64,000 bases of DNA from the NCBI GenBank assembly GCA_014529385.2, contig CM043965.1:16753912-16817911 (forward strand), given 5' to 3'. This DNA is from Adiantum capillus-veneris. Lineage: Eukaryota; Streptophyta; Polypodiopsida; Polypodiales; Pteridaceae. The translations under genes and the position numbers were made by a program. Under the pieces are notes generated by a model, which saw nothing but the letters and a program-made list of their open reading frames with translations, did no database searches and had not been told where the DNA came from. Positions 1 to 11,904 of this stretch are shown one piece after another. The stretch's first letter is position 1. The number at the start of each line of letters is the position of its first letter.

Positions 1-99
1 TTTTTTTACTGTTGACCGTCCGATTTCAAGGGCAATGATCTAGATGACGCCAAGTGCATGCTTGTAGAATCAGTGGACACACACACGTAAGACAAGTAA

Positions 100-336
100 T
101 AGGGCTTTTACACGGTGGGTTTCAAAACCCACGCTCACCAAATAAAGGGGGCAAGAGGGAATAAAGGAGGAGAGGATGCGTCCAAGAAACTTTTGCAAAT
201 ATGCAAAAGTTAGCATAGTTTAAGAACATGAAGCCTTTTTTATAATGCAAGAATAAAAAGTGAACTTTACTTTCCTTTTTATAGGCGACACCAAAAGTTT
301 TTGGTGAGTTTGCAAACTCACCGTGTGGAAGCTCTC
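100..336. mobile_element. MITE-like element with imperfect terminal inverted repeats
   Basis: The two ends are imperfect inverted repeats: TAGGGCTTTTACACGGTG on the left and, read on the other strand, GAGAGCTTCCACACGGTG on the right. Each end continues into a smaller palindrome (GTGGGTTTCAAAACCCAC on the left, GTGAGTTTGCAAACTCAC on the right). A TAA trinucleotide lies directly outside both ends (97-99 and 337-339), which would fit a PIF/Harbinger-type target duplication. The interior is AT-rich with no ORF. The size (about 237 bp) and structure fit a non-autonomous DNA element. A three-base duplication is weak evidence by itself. Confidence 0.5.
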
Positions 337-339
337 TAA

Positions 340-1729
340 GTGGTCATGATTGACGAGAAACTACCTTAGGCATCGCAGCAAGCAGGAAGTGCAGAGGAAG
401 AAGAAGAAGAAGAAGAGAGTTTTAAGTCTTGCTTGGTGGGCCTTTGTCGTACATAATTTGATAGATTCTGGAGCCCACCTAGTTACTTGGTTAGTTGGTT
501 GTGATTGTTGTCGACCTCTAATTTGTTGTGGTGACACGAGAAAATAGGTAGAACCAATCAATAGGCACCAATAATAGCTCAGCTTTGAGACTTAATGAGC
601 ATTGGGAAGAAGAAGTTATGTCCCATAGTGCTCCATATGCGACAAAGGGCTCCTAAAGAGGGTAATTGAATCAAGCAAAAGGGTTGCAACTTAACCTACT
701 TTGGTAGTTGTTTGCAGATTGCACCATTCAACCTAGTAATATAGACCATTTAGTCTCTAAATTGTAGAACTATCTTTGAGACACCCATCTTATTCTCAAT
801 CAAATTGTAGTCAATTTTTCTTTATTTTGATATATAGGTTGAATTGCCAAACTGTGGGGAAAAAAATGCATGTCTATTTGATATATAGATACAATGATCG
901 AAAATGAGCATGCATTGGTGAGAAAAACATATGGCTAAACTAAACTTAGGGAAGCTTTGACAAACTCAAAAATACAAAAAAGCCTAAACAGACTATAAAA
1001 ATTGAACTACACTACTGACCTGATAATCGTATATGAATGTCATCCATTTGTGCAAGCCGAAGGACAATGTTTGAGTCAAGCTACAAAAAAATAGTGTGAA
1101 TAGTTAAACATATCGTCTTGCAATGAAACGTCACAAACTGAAACTGCAAAGTATACAGTGCATGTCATGCAGAGGTGCCATACAAAAGTATGGTGGAGAG
1201 TTGGCACTGTGGTCTCTCCAAAAATTATAAGAAACGGAAGCCGTGCCCTGCCCCGTAGTGTTTATGTGTTGCGCCAAGCAAACACATAGTCATGGGGTGC
1301 TGGATACAAATAACGAACCTTGTAGTGTAGTTGAGCTGGAGTCGCGCTTGTGTAATTGAAACATCCAGTGTTGTGAATATATCTCCTCCCTACCGAACAC
1401 AAGATACGCATTGAGACAAATACAGGAGATGGGGTATATTGATTAAGCTTAATAAAGAGACGCATATCTAGTTTTATATATAATGTCGAAGATTCTCTAC
1501 ATAAAGAGTTATGGGTGCTTTTTGATAGATTTTTCCTTGTTTAAATTGCACTATCTCTCTCTCTTCTCGGCCGTCAACTTTCTCTTGCCTAATGCTATAA
1601 CCAGTTTCCTATTTGCAGTGTGCCCTCTCCTTGTAGACCAAGCAGGGATTCTCCTGAATTAAATGCAACTCTCAGCCATGCAGTAGCATGCTATCATACA
1701 TAGGGTATGTCCTCAAGAACTCTAGGTAC
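340..1729. other. Intergenic, no gene recognised
   Basis: AT-rich unique-looking sequence. The short ORFs here (for example near 350-560 and 1262-1465) have no recognisable motif and look fortuitous. Confidence 0.6.
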
Positions 1730-1768
1730 GTTCAAGAAACAAGAAAACCTCCTGTGGCTCACCAAGTA
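1730..1768 (+). repeat. 39-bp dispersed direct repeat, copy 1
   Basis: This matches 4898-4936 in the same orientation with two mismatches; both copies contain GAAAACCTCCT and TGGCTCACCAAGTA. The two copies lie about 3.1 kb apart on either side of the Y14 retropseudogene. Similarity does not extend beyond the 39 bp. Origin unknown. Confidence 0.7.
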
Positions 1769-1828
1769 ACCATTCAAATAAATACCTAAGGGTTCCCATC
1801 TATTGCAACATACAAACTTGCATGTTGC

Positions 1829-2452
1829 TTAGAGCACCGTCCGTTTAATAGCGTCGTTTAAATGGGCTTCGTGAGAGCGATGTCCTCGAGGAGACCTTTT
1901 TCTTACATTGCGATGTCGAAGAGGTCTACTGGTAAAAGTCCAATCCACGAAAACAGTCTGTGTTAGAAGCTTTTCCCCACTCATTTGATCGATTACACCT
2001 TGTGCTAGCTGCTACTTCTCATACTCTATCAAGGCATAACCCTTCACATATCCTGTTCGACGATCTAACTTAAGATGCAAGTTCTTTATCTCCCCAAATT
2101 CACTAAAAACTTCATGCAAATCATCCTCCTGGTCCTCCTCATGTAAACCCATGATCAAAATTATCCAGCCCTCAATAGATATCTGACCCTCAGGGCCACC
2201 ATCGAAATAAAGAGATTCAAACTCCTTGCCAAAGAACCCGTTGGAGCGTTCTGCACCGGCTTTGTCACCAAAGCCTCGACCCTTGGTCTTCTTGAAGGTG
2301 TCGAACACAGCCTGTAGAGGTGATGGTGGACTTGAGTTTTGGTGCCACCGGGGCCGGACTGCCTCTCCTTCCTCCATCTTTGTGTCCTCATCCAGGAGAT
2401 CGTCTTCCACATCTGGCACAAAATTCATAGCGTTTATATCATACGCTCCCAT
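1829..2452 (-). pseudogene. Retropseudogene of exon-junction-complex protein Y14 (RBM8A) with one in-frame stop
   Basis: Read on the minus strand from the ATG at 2452-2450, the frame runs 207 codons to a TAA at 1831-1829, broken only by a TAG at 2014-2012. The encoded protein has an acidic N-terminus, a KKTKGRGFG linker and one RRM with both RNP motifs (EGWIILIMGLHEE and GYVKGYALIEYE). After the TAG, Y14-like sequence resumes in the same frame (LLTQTVFVDWTF) and ends in an Arg/Ser-rich tail containing RKRSPRGHRS. Y14 normally pairs with Mago in the exon junction complex that marks spliced mRNA. The RRM reads through without introns, which suggests a processed retrocopy. No poly(A) tail or target duplication is visible, so the copy is old or its ends are eroded. 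A CT/CA microsatellite lies just upstream of the ATG. The stop sits in the context TAG CAG CTA (see findings). Confidence 0.85.
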
Positions 2453-2461
2453 TCCACTGTC

Positions 2462-2464
<3 letters not shown>

Positions 2465-2535
<71 letters not shown>
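2465..2535. repeat. Compound microsatellite (TC)n(AC)n
   Basis: About 14 TC units are followed directly by about 21 AC units. It lies in the former 5' flank of the Y14 retrocopy. Confidence 0.95.
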
Positions 2536-2537
<2 letters not shown>

Positions 2538-2539
2538 GA

Positions 2540-4046
2540 ATGGCCAGAGACTTACCTGAAGAATATTGAACTGTTGGCTTTGCAAAGCTTCGTCTTCGAA
2601 CTGCTGCGCATCTGCAAACCTGCGAACTGTTACCTTTGTGAAGCTCCAAATTGGCGCCTCTGCGAACCTGCTTTTGTTCGCTTGTCAACTAGCGTCGCTT
2701 TTCGCAGCCTTTTTTTAATTAAATTTAATTTATATTTGAAGCTCTGAAGCTCTACCATGTGGTGGCTTCTGCGACCAGATAGAGGAGAATTGGGATGTGG
2801 TGGTAGCCTATGAAGTGTTGAGGCTTTGAGACCCTTCAATGGCTGTTGGCATTGCAAATGACTGTTGACCCAGTTTGTTCCTTGAACAACTGCTTACAAC
2901 TACCTTCTCATGTTGGAATATTGAACTCACCCAAATGATGGTTCTATGCTCTTTCCAATGAGGCACACTGGATTTTTTGTTCTTGCAGGACATCAAATTA
3001 TAATGCATAGTAAGATGCACCTCCTCCAGCCACCTCTTTGTTTGCTTTTGTGAGATTTTCTTTTCTTGCTGACATAAGGCACGGAGTTGAAGTAGCCATC
3101 ATTACTCACATTCTTAGCATAATCAATGTGATCATCGTCATAATCATTGTTAGCCAAAAGTTGGTAAAGCTAATCATCATGGCTCTTGGCATTATCAATA
3201 TCCGGTGTAGGCACACTGTCATGAAAAGCAGGGCAATTGGAGACGCGTGTATCCATATGGTACTAGACATTGTGGTTCTTGCATTGAGATTTAGGCATCT
3301 AATCCTTGTCGTCATACCCGTTCTTGTACATAGCAGCAATATCATCATTGAATTGGTCGTCATCATAATCATCATCATCATCATGAGTAACGTTGGGAGA
3401 TTTCCATAGTTACAAAGTGGTTGTTGTATATAATGTGATTGAGAGATAAGCTATGGGGTGTATCGATTGTCTTCGTGATATTACATGAAAGTGTTGCGCA
3501 AGTCCAAGCCGAGGATTTTGGAGAGAATGCTAACTGTTGGCATCAAAGAGGATCAGTAAGGTCTCCATACTTGACTTTTAGAGGTATGTAGTGAAGAGTG
3601 TAGGGCTCCACTTCACTACTCAGCGCGACTAAGAATCTTACACATGACTCTGAAGCTCATCACCTTTGAAGCCCCCAAGGGCACTATTAATCGAGGGGGA
3701 GACTTCTCTGGGGTTGTGCGTACCTTCTTTGTCTCTGTATGCTTGCTTTATGAACTCATGCTGCCTTTCATCTTCATCAGCATCATTATGATCAATGCTT
3801 GGAGCTTTTCATCGTAACGTGTCTCAATGTGCTTGCTTTACAACCTCATGCTGCCTTTCGACGTCAAGCACAATGCCGTAAAAGCATGCATAACTTGATT
3901 TTCGATAGCACTGTTTCTACTTGGTAAGCTTCGAACACTAGATTAAGCTCCCCGCGACAAGAAGATTTTCAAAATTAAAAGTAGAGTGGGTATCCCTTCC
4001 GGATCTCTGCAATGAAATGAAGCACCGCATCAGGTAACCTTCTGTC
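2540..4046. other. Intergenic; short ATC/CAT-rich stretch
   Basis: No gene is recognised. A trinucleotide-rich segment (ATC/CAT, about 3356-3384) creates short low-complexity ORFs on both strands, rich in Ile or Met. These are not considered genes. Confidence 0.6.
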
Positions 4047-4126
4047 GATTGTTTCCTAAGCTCAGCTTACACCCACTCTTCATCATGATTGTCTCCTAAG
4101 CTCAGCTTACACCCACTCTTCATCAT
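4047..4126 (+). repeat. 40-bp tandem duplication
   Basis: Two adjacent 40-bp units (4047-4086 and 4087-4126) differ at one base. Each contains CTAAGCTCAGCTTACACCC. This looks like a recent local duplication. Confidence 0.85.
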
Positions 4127-4129
4127 GCA

Positions 4130-6480
4130 CACGCTATCTTCATTGTTTCCTCCCAAGCTCTCACACCAGCTTCTTGGCTTTGGTTGTTGCTACTTCCTTG
4201 CCCATCAACAACACAAAATCAACTTTTGAACTTTTTTTTCAACTCCATCCAACCCATGCATTTGCCACAACGAATCTGATCCAGACTCGATGGCTATGGT
4301 ATCTTCAATCTTGATGCTTCTGCTTCAGATGAGGAAAATGATTGAATATAGTGTTGATGGTACTGTGGTCTATAGTCCAAATCTTCCTGGTTTTGAGCTT
4401 GTTAAGCGTCACTTTCTCTCATGCACCATCCCCAACAAAGGTTCCCTGCACTTTGCACATGATGGCTATGGTGCTAGCGTGATGCTGCATAGAAATCGAG
4501 CAATCGGTTAGCTGAAAGCCGGGCGAGCCACAACGTGGCTTGGCACCAAATGGGTATGGTAAAGGCGATAAGCTAGAGCAAGTTTCTGGGCAAATTCAGG
4601 ATCCAACGGTCGGTATCCTCATCACCATCAAGCCCAGAGTCAGGTACACCGCGTCCTTACTACGTCAGAAGCGTAGGCACAAATCCAAATCACAGCAATA
4701 CACAAGCAGAGTCCATCCCTAACGTTCAGAACAACGCAAGAAAAGCGACGTTCTTGTTTTTTTTTTCCAAACTCGGCGTTGTGCAGACCTTCAGAATGAA
4801 AAGCAGCGATGATCTTTTTCTTTTCGTTTTGGGGCTATTAGCCGTGTGATTCGAGCCATGGTTAATGGCCCAGATCGTGCCAAATCGCAGATTCTATGTT
4901 CAAGAAACTAGAAAACCTCCTTTGGCTCACCAAGTAGAAAGGCCTACGAAAATTTCTTGTGACCATCGAGGCGGAAGAGAGATAGGTGGATTCCTTTTCC
5001 TTAATCTGAACCCAGCCTAAGTCAAAGGCTTCATGTGCTTCCTTTCAGCGTTTGGGAAAAATCATTTTTCCAAACATACAAAATTCCCTTTCTTGAATTT
5101 TCCAAGAGGAAATTTTGGAAAATTGGGTTTATTTTTTGGGTTTTTACACTAATTTTTTCTATTTTGGGGCAGAATTTCTCCTTTTCCCCTTGCCTTCAAC
5201 CGGCATTTTTGAAATTGAAAACGACACAATATTAAGCCGAGACACATATATCCTGAACACTGCTTCCTTTCCATTTTGTATTACTATTCCTTGGGGAAGG
5301 CTGTGCTCTGGTTAATAAACAATTTATAGTTTTTTTATGGTAATTATGGTTGAAATTGATTAAAACTTTTTATGGTGACAGACTTGCTAGTGGCAAAGTT
5401 GTGGCATAAACCACATTGAAGAGTTTGCCTCATCTCACATCGTAGAAATGGAAGGAAAAACATCACCCAACATTTGATGTTCTACCTTCAATACTCTACA
5501 CTTGCACCATAGGGTTATGAGTTTCGATATTGCAGATCCTCACAATAAGAGGTGTACTGACTATTGAGCTTCACTATTCCCTACAACATTACAAATCTAA
5601 ACATAAGTCAATCGAGAAAGTGCATATTCCGAAGAAGCTAACCTTGGCTTTTTTTTACACCATAGTTTTAAGAGCCACAATTGTCAAGTTTCACTAGTCC
5701 CTAAGGTATAGCACTGGTTAGGTTGACAAAAAAATATTTGTAAAGCTACCTGACTTACTCGGTTCACCCATCCATAAAATATTGCCGTTGCAGCTTTATT
5801 CTTCCACTTTCCACATGGTACTTACACCACTTTTCTTTTTGTATGTTAATTACTAACAAAATATTCAAGTTCTTTATTAGCCTATACCACATGTTTGTTC
5901 CAACAACCTTTCGAACAGTATTGAAAACATTTTTTTAAAAAAACAAAACATTTAGATCAATCTATTCCAAAACACTCTTGGAATAGATTCCTAAATGCAG
6001 AGTCAAAAACAGATCCATATATACATTATCCAAACACCCTTGCCAGTTTGAGCATATATCCCATATTGCTCGACAAGTAATTCACTAAGACAACCTGGAC
6101 ATACTCCTGCCACATCAAAATTGGTGTCAACCTGAACGTCGTCTTACAGCCGCCACAACTTGGATCATCTCATGCCACGACAAAACAAGAAGTTTGCAGT
6201 ATTCGTTGGGCCAACTTGAATGTACTCCTATCACGTAACAATGGTGCACCTTGGGCATCATCTCACGCCATGACAACTACCACCTGATATTAGGGTGGAA
6301 GCATGGGTTGGTGGTAGAACAAGTAGTATCCTTAAAAGACTTTTTGTGAGCCACTCTTGAATGGTGTTTTGTGGACAGTTTTTGAAAGCCAAAAGATAGA
6401 TATTCAATATTTCTAAAAGAGCTGAAAAAAGTGCCAACTAATTAAATGGTTCTTGATTTATTCTCAAGGCAAGACTCTCT
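4130..6480. other. Intergenic; second copy of a 39-bp dispersed repeat at 4898-4936
   Basis: The short ORFs here (for example 4290-4511) show no family motif. 4898-4936 repeats 1730-1768. The remainder is AT-rich and unremarkable. Confidence 0.55.
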
Positions 6481-6490
6481 ACCTATCCCT

Positions 6491-6518
<28 letters not shown>
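6491..6518. repeat. (TC)n microsatellite
   Basis: About 14 uninterrupted TC units. Confidence 0.9.
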
Positions 6519-6521
<3 letters not shown>

Positions 6522-6954
6522 ATTTGTGTTAATTGTAGGAGGAAGTTGTAGAGGGACATGTTACAATTTTCCATCAAGGTGTGGAGACTATGGAGTCGGA
6601 GATCAAGGTGGAGATGTTGTAGCAAAAGATTGACCGAGGTAGTGTCCCAACAATAGCCTCCACTTAATTGGCACCGTTTGTGGAATGTCGATGTTAGCGG
6701 TTTGGAGAGCATGTTCTGCACCAATAACATCCTCCACATAATTTCTACTTTGGAAGGCAACATATAAATGCATGTAATAATTGTTTGGTAGAGGAGGATA
6801 TGTACGAGAAACAACTTCCTCAAAATTCCCACCTCGGAGATCAACCTCTGAATGTGGGTGTGAGTCAATCCGTGAATGTGGGTGTCAGTTGTTCCGAAGA
6901 GGATATGGAACACAAACAACAACAACAACCTCTACATAGTTTCCATCTTGGATG

Positions 6955-7200
6955 ACTGACCATGGATGGTGGTGTCAGCTTTTTGGAAGAGGGGATTGTG
7001 CACCAGTAGCAACCAGGGCCCAATTGCTATGTTGGATGGCTGGCCATTGATGGTGGTGTCAAATGTTTGGAAGAGACAATTGTGCACGACTGCTACCTTC
7101 AAATACAATGTAATATTTTGAGTACATTTGGAAGAGAGGATTATGCACGATTGGCTACCTCCAAGTACAATGCAATATTTTGAGTACTTTCAATAGCATG
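6955..7200 (+). repeat. Degenerate short tandem repeats
   Basis: Units share GGTGGTGTCA, TTTGGAAGAG and CAATATTTTGAGTAC. About three imperfect copies are visible, the last two about 60-70 bp apart. Non-coding. Confidence 0.55.
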
Positions 7201-8329
7201 TGCAATACAATCCACTACATGATGGCATGTCTCACAGTCACCACAGGGAAGACTCAATCAATTCACCATGAAGGTACCCATTGGATGCAAGAATATTGGT
7301 ATGTGATAAAATGAGAGAGCCATAGAAAACAAAGAGAGAGTGATGCATCAAGTTCAAGGTCAACGAAAGATGTGAATTAGTTTTGCATGGAAGTCTCGAT
7401 TGGCAGCATGAGAAACAAAAGGCATGACTTGGAATGCTAAGAAACCACCTTTCAATGTCTCCTAGGACAACTAGCTTTTAGACATTTGCATCATGCGTAT
7501 GAGAAGTCAATACTGTCCAATATTTGAAGCACCTTTACTAAAGTCAAAGCATCCATGCTTGAAGAAGAGATGAAGCTTAAAAGAGGTGTCTGCATGATGC
7601 TGGTGAATAAGAAGGAGATCCATGAAGGTCTAATAGAAACTTTGAGATGGCTAGATTTATTGGGTTGCAATGGTGAAACTTTGCAGCAACAGCCAATTTG
7701 TGGTTAAACAGGCTGAGACTGGCGCATTTACTTTGCAATTATGTAGTTGTCAACAACCTCAAAGTCCTATCATCACACAGGTGACAAAAGACCTTGTTTT
7801 TTAACAGATGTGTGTTACATAAAGAATCCAGTGCATTTGATTGATGAATCATAGGTATGCTCCTAAAATTTTGAAACCGTGTTGTTATCTTAAATGCAAT
7901 ATTGGAGGTACTACATTCTGCTAGTAATGGATACCTAATATCCCCCAATGTATAGACAAAGCTACTCTTAAGCTAAGTTCAAGGCTCAAAGTACTTTTAC
8001 TTTGGGATAGAAGATAGCATGAGAACAAACAAGTACTCTTACTCTATCAATATTCTAGCAATGTTGTAGCTGAGAGTACCTTGAAGGTAGATTTAAACTT
8101 GAAGAACTCCTACACAAACTACTGATAGGTACAAATTTTTCATGCTAAAGGGATTGGTGCTTTAAAACCACAAATATAATCTCATATGTATTATATAAAT
8201 GTACTTTTCTATTAGGTACCAGCTAGCATGATAATGAACAAGTCTCATTGGCCCTAAAAGTACCTTAGAGATAAGTAATCAGGAACCTTATGGAGCCAAG
8301 TCTAAACTATAGCTACTTTGCAGATAGAT
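7201..8329. other. Intergenic, no gene recognised
   Basis: AT-rich. From about 7,950 it contains scattered GTACTCTTAC/GAGTACC motifs that may be worn relatives of the repeat array that follows. Confidence 0.5.
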
Positions 8330-9175
8330 AACAACCTTATGAGTACTTAACAAAGGCAGTAATGGAAGCATCATGAGAGCGAAGAGGTTCTCTAGGTACT
8401 TGGAGAGAGAGAAAGTCTTAGAATACTTTGCAAAGGTAGTCATGGAAGTACCATGAGAGTGCAAATGGATTCTTTAGGTACTTTGGAGGAAGAAAAAAAG
8501 TCATAGAGTTCCTTTCAAAGGTAGTCATGGAAGTACCATGATAGCAAAGGGGCTCTTTAGGTACTCCAGAGATGGAAAAAAGTCATAGAGTACCTCTCAA
8601 CTGTAGTTATGGAGTACCCAAGATCTTTGAATCAACAATTAGTCGACCAAGATGTTTGAAAAAAATCATAGAATGCTGCACAAAGGTAGTCGTGGAAGTA
8701 CCATGAGAGTTCAAATGGGTTCTTTAGGTACTTTGGAGGTAGAAAAAAGCGTATAGTTCCTTCCAAAGGCAGTAATGGTAGTTCCATAGATAGGAAAAAG
8801 TCATAGAGTACCTCTCAAAGGTAGTCCATGACTACCTTTGAGAGGTATAGTCCATGACTACTCTTGCCAGGTATAGGCTAACAATTTTTCTACCTAAGTG
8901 TTTAAATGGGTTCTCTAGGTACTTTGTAGGTAGACAAAAGTCATAGAGTTCCTTTCAAAGGTAGTCATGGAAGTACCATGACAATATAGGGGCTTTTTAG
9001 GTACTCTGGAGATAGAAAAAATCCATAGAGTACCTCTCAAACATAGTCATGGATTACCTTTGCAAGGTATTCTAAGACTTTTCTACCTAGAGAGTTTAAA
9101 TGGGTTTTATAGGTACTCTGGAGATAGAAAAAAGTCATAGAGTACTCTCAAAGGTAGTCATGGAATATCAAGATC
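8330..9175 (+). repeat. Degenerate tandem array, period about 83 bp
   Basis: The anchor TAGGTACT occurs near 8393, 8475, 8558, 8725, 8916, 8998 and 9110. Spacings are about 82, 83, 167, 191, 82 and 112, mostly near one or two multiples of 83. Units also share AAAAGTCATAGAGT, AAAGGTAGTCATGGAAGTACC and a purine-rich link. There is no sustained reading frame. It looks like a small eroded minisatellite. Confidence 0.75.
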
Positions 9176-9399
9176 TTTGAATCAATTATTCTTTGCATAT
9201 ACCAATTGAATATGTACACGGTTCTCCTATATTTATAAGCCAATTACATCTTTGGGACTTGAACCATATAATTTTATTTTTATCTCTAGCTCCATTGACT
9301 TTCACTGTAAGCCTTTGATGGGTTTTAATTTTTCTTGCACAGGGGGAGCTTCACAAGAGATTCCAAATGAAATATCCACACATAAAGATCTCACTCAAA

Positions 9400-10860
9400 T
9401 TTTTTGAGGGATTGAAACCTTGGTTTTTGTTCGTGAGTTGAAGAACCGTTATATATGCTATTGTATTGCTCATATTCAGATGATGTATCTCAAGGAAGCA
9501 TTCAACCACATGAGACAAAGCAAAATGGGAATGCATGGTGATGGGTGTAGTTGTATGTGTGCTATATGTTTGCCAAAAGAGGCTCCAAGTAATTGTGAAT
9601 CTTCCACGTACACATGCACTAGCATAAACACGTTGACTAAAATGATGCTATGTGCAAAACCAAGTGAGTCGTATTTCATAAGCTGCCTTGCTTGAAGGGA
9701 TAATGTCATCAATGTGTGTTGAAGAGGTTAATGCGTTGTCCAAAAGAAACACTTGAATATGCAGTCCAAAATTTTGTTAAGGTGTTTGAAGACGTTGCTT
9801 CAATCCATTATGAGGTCAATGCTCTGTCCAAAAGAAACGCTTGAAAATGCAATCCAAATTTTTGTTAAGGTGTTTTAAGAGGTTGCCTCAATCCATTTTG
9901 AGGGCAAGAAGTGTAAGGATCTTTTGGTGAAGCAAATGGGATGCAAAAATTTCACATCTTTCCTTCAAAAGCATCTGACCACTTACATTCGACACAATTT
10001 TATGTCAGCAATTCAAAGATTTTCATTAATAGGTTTCTTGTAGATGCATTGATCTCTCTTATTGACTTTGAAAAAAAAACTCATTTAAGGAGAAAAATGA
10101 AATACAATCAATGCATTGGTACTCTTCACAAGTCATCGTCTTGATGCACATCACATACATTTGAGACAAGAAAGAATAGGTGTTATAATATACACATTTT
10201 TACATTTGTAATGACAAATATCATGACAGGCTCTTGTGTAGCATTGCTTGCAACTGCATAACGCTTGGCTTCAAAAGCAAGGATTCAACTTCTTGAAGTA
10301 GCACTGGGTGTGGCTAGATGGATGTGCTACTCAATTCAAGTCATCTAGATCGTTCTTCTTCGTGTCAAGTTATGCCAAGTTTTCTTCCACCTTTGATGAA
10401 TATTTTCCAAAAAAAAATATTTGCCCAGCATTAAAGGTAGGTCATTGTTTTAGGTACTATGCTTTGATTGGCATTGAAATGCTATGGAATTTATTTATCT
10501 AGGGCCACATCAAATGGGAACATGATGGGGCAGGGGCAGTTGTTAAGAGGTCTTTAACACATGAGCAGTTGAAGCTTGATGCATGGCACATGAAGTGTGT
10601 GAAGGATGTTGTTAGATTCTTGAAGCATGAATTTCATGATGAAAGTAGCCACACAGAGATGCATTGGATTTTTTGGGAGGTCCAAGCAACTGAGGTGCCA
10701 AGGGAGAATAAGTGGAATTGCAAGCAAGTTGAAGGCTCACAGTCACTACACTGTCAATAGATACTCCAAGAGTGACAAGTCTACACTCTGTTTTAGAGTT
10801 ATCTCTTTTTTTTGTGAATTCTGTATGTCTCAACGTTGGAGGTGATGCTTGAAAAATTCA
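9400..10860 (+). pseudogene. Decayed DNA-transposase-like gene (SDGCAxQFKS / HDGAGA family)
   Basis: Plus-strand fragments in shifting frames line up in the order of a eukaryotic transposase-like family that I recall from plant and animal genomes without a firm name. First comes a segment with ELKNRY and a Cys cluster (CSCMCAIC). Next is a segment with CHQCVLKRLMRCPKE. Then comes an IDFEKK...NQCIGTL segment, which resembles a DFxEN...MHW motif. Near 10314 lies LDGCATQFKSSRSFFF, and after a stop HIKWEHDGAGAVVKRSL. The last two fit the catalytic-core motifs SDGCAxQFKS and GHGKxxHDGAGAxxKR. Stops and frameshifts are numerous, and an 84-bp tandem duplication (about 9716-9884) adds damage. No terminal repeats were identified. 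The family assignment is from motif memory only. Confidence 0.5.
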
Positions 10861-11472
10861 CATGCTGAAAATTGGGAGTGTCTAACTATTGAGGCCCTTG
10901 GATGGTGACAATGCACAAAGTGAACATTTTAGCGATGATGAAGGATCAAAGTTGCTAATGTAAGGTGGAGATCATGAGAAAATTACTGACGATCTATGCA
11001 TTGGTGATACCTTTTCCACCAATGCCAATGAGACGGAGCTGACTTCTGCCTTTGAGGTGCTCAAAGAAGGGATACAACACAACAAGATCTTTGAGGGATT
11101 CATGGGGAATTTTTTTTTTTGCAAATTCTTATTTGGTTGAGGGGTAGTACTATGAGCTAGTGGAAGCTGCCGAGTAGGTCTATTACACCCATTAGTCAAC
11201 CAAAAGTGCTTCTGAAATGACACTTAATCAAATTGATTAAGATTCCCTTGGAACCCTTAGAAGGAGAGCCACATAAGTTCAAATAAGTTATAGAGGTATA
11301 CAAAAATGTGTATGATAGTAGTAGAAGTGCCAACAACTTCAAAGTACCATACAGGTAGTATACAGGTGGTTTTTGTAGGACTCTATCTGAACTTTCAGAA
11401 CCTCTTGTAGGCCAACCCAAACAAGCACTTGTAAAAGTTTTTGTCTGCCAACCCAAATTTACCTTACAGATA
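10861..11472. other. Intergenic, no gene recognised
   Basis: No motif-bearing frame is visible. It lies between the transposase remnant and an LTR candidate. Confidence 0.5.
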
Positions 11473-11716
11473 TGTGACAGTGGAAATGGGCCTTAGTCAA
11501 GCGTTGGTTCATAGTGAGGTTACATAGTTGGGAATGGTATTTATCAGTTACCGCAATACTTGTAATGGTGTATAGTCAGCCAGAATCCAATACGAGTGTC
11601 TATAAATAGGAATTCTACCACTTTATTTTGAGGGGTTGTTCCTCCGTAGACTACACCAAATCGTTGTAATCATTGACCCACTGCTCTTCGCATCATTTAT
11701 CTATGTTGTATCAACA
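11473..11716 (+). repeat. Candidate short LTR with TATA box and adjacent PBS-like site
   Basis: The segment starts TGTGACAG and ends TCAACA, the TG...CA ends usual for an LTR. It contains CTATAAATAG near 11599. It is followed after one base by TTGGTGCCAAAAATT, which has the form of a primer-binding site. No partner LTR was found in the window and the left boundary is uncertain. Confidence 0.4.
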
Positions 11717-11904
11717 CTTGGTGCCAAAAATTATGCTCTCCTTTAGTATCTAAATACACTAGTTGTAGTTCTTGTGTCCAACTTCTATCTTTGTACTTTC
11801 ATTTCAATCTTTCTCTGATTTTTGTGTTGTCCAAAGTCTAAATCTGATTCTCTACTTGATCTGACATCTAGCTCTAAATCTCCAACTTGGAATAGCTGTC
11901 AGAA

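Noticed and set aside
3038-3409. Isoleucine/valine-rich ORF that could look like a membrane protein
   Set aside because: Composition follows an ATC/CAT trinucleotide-rich stretch, and the opposite strand is equally open. No signal or conserved motif.
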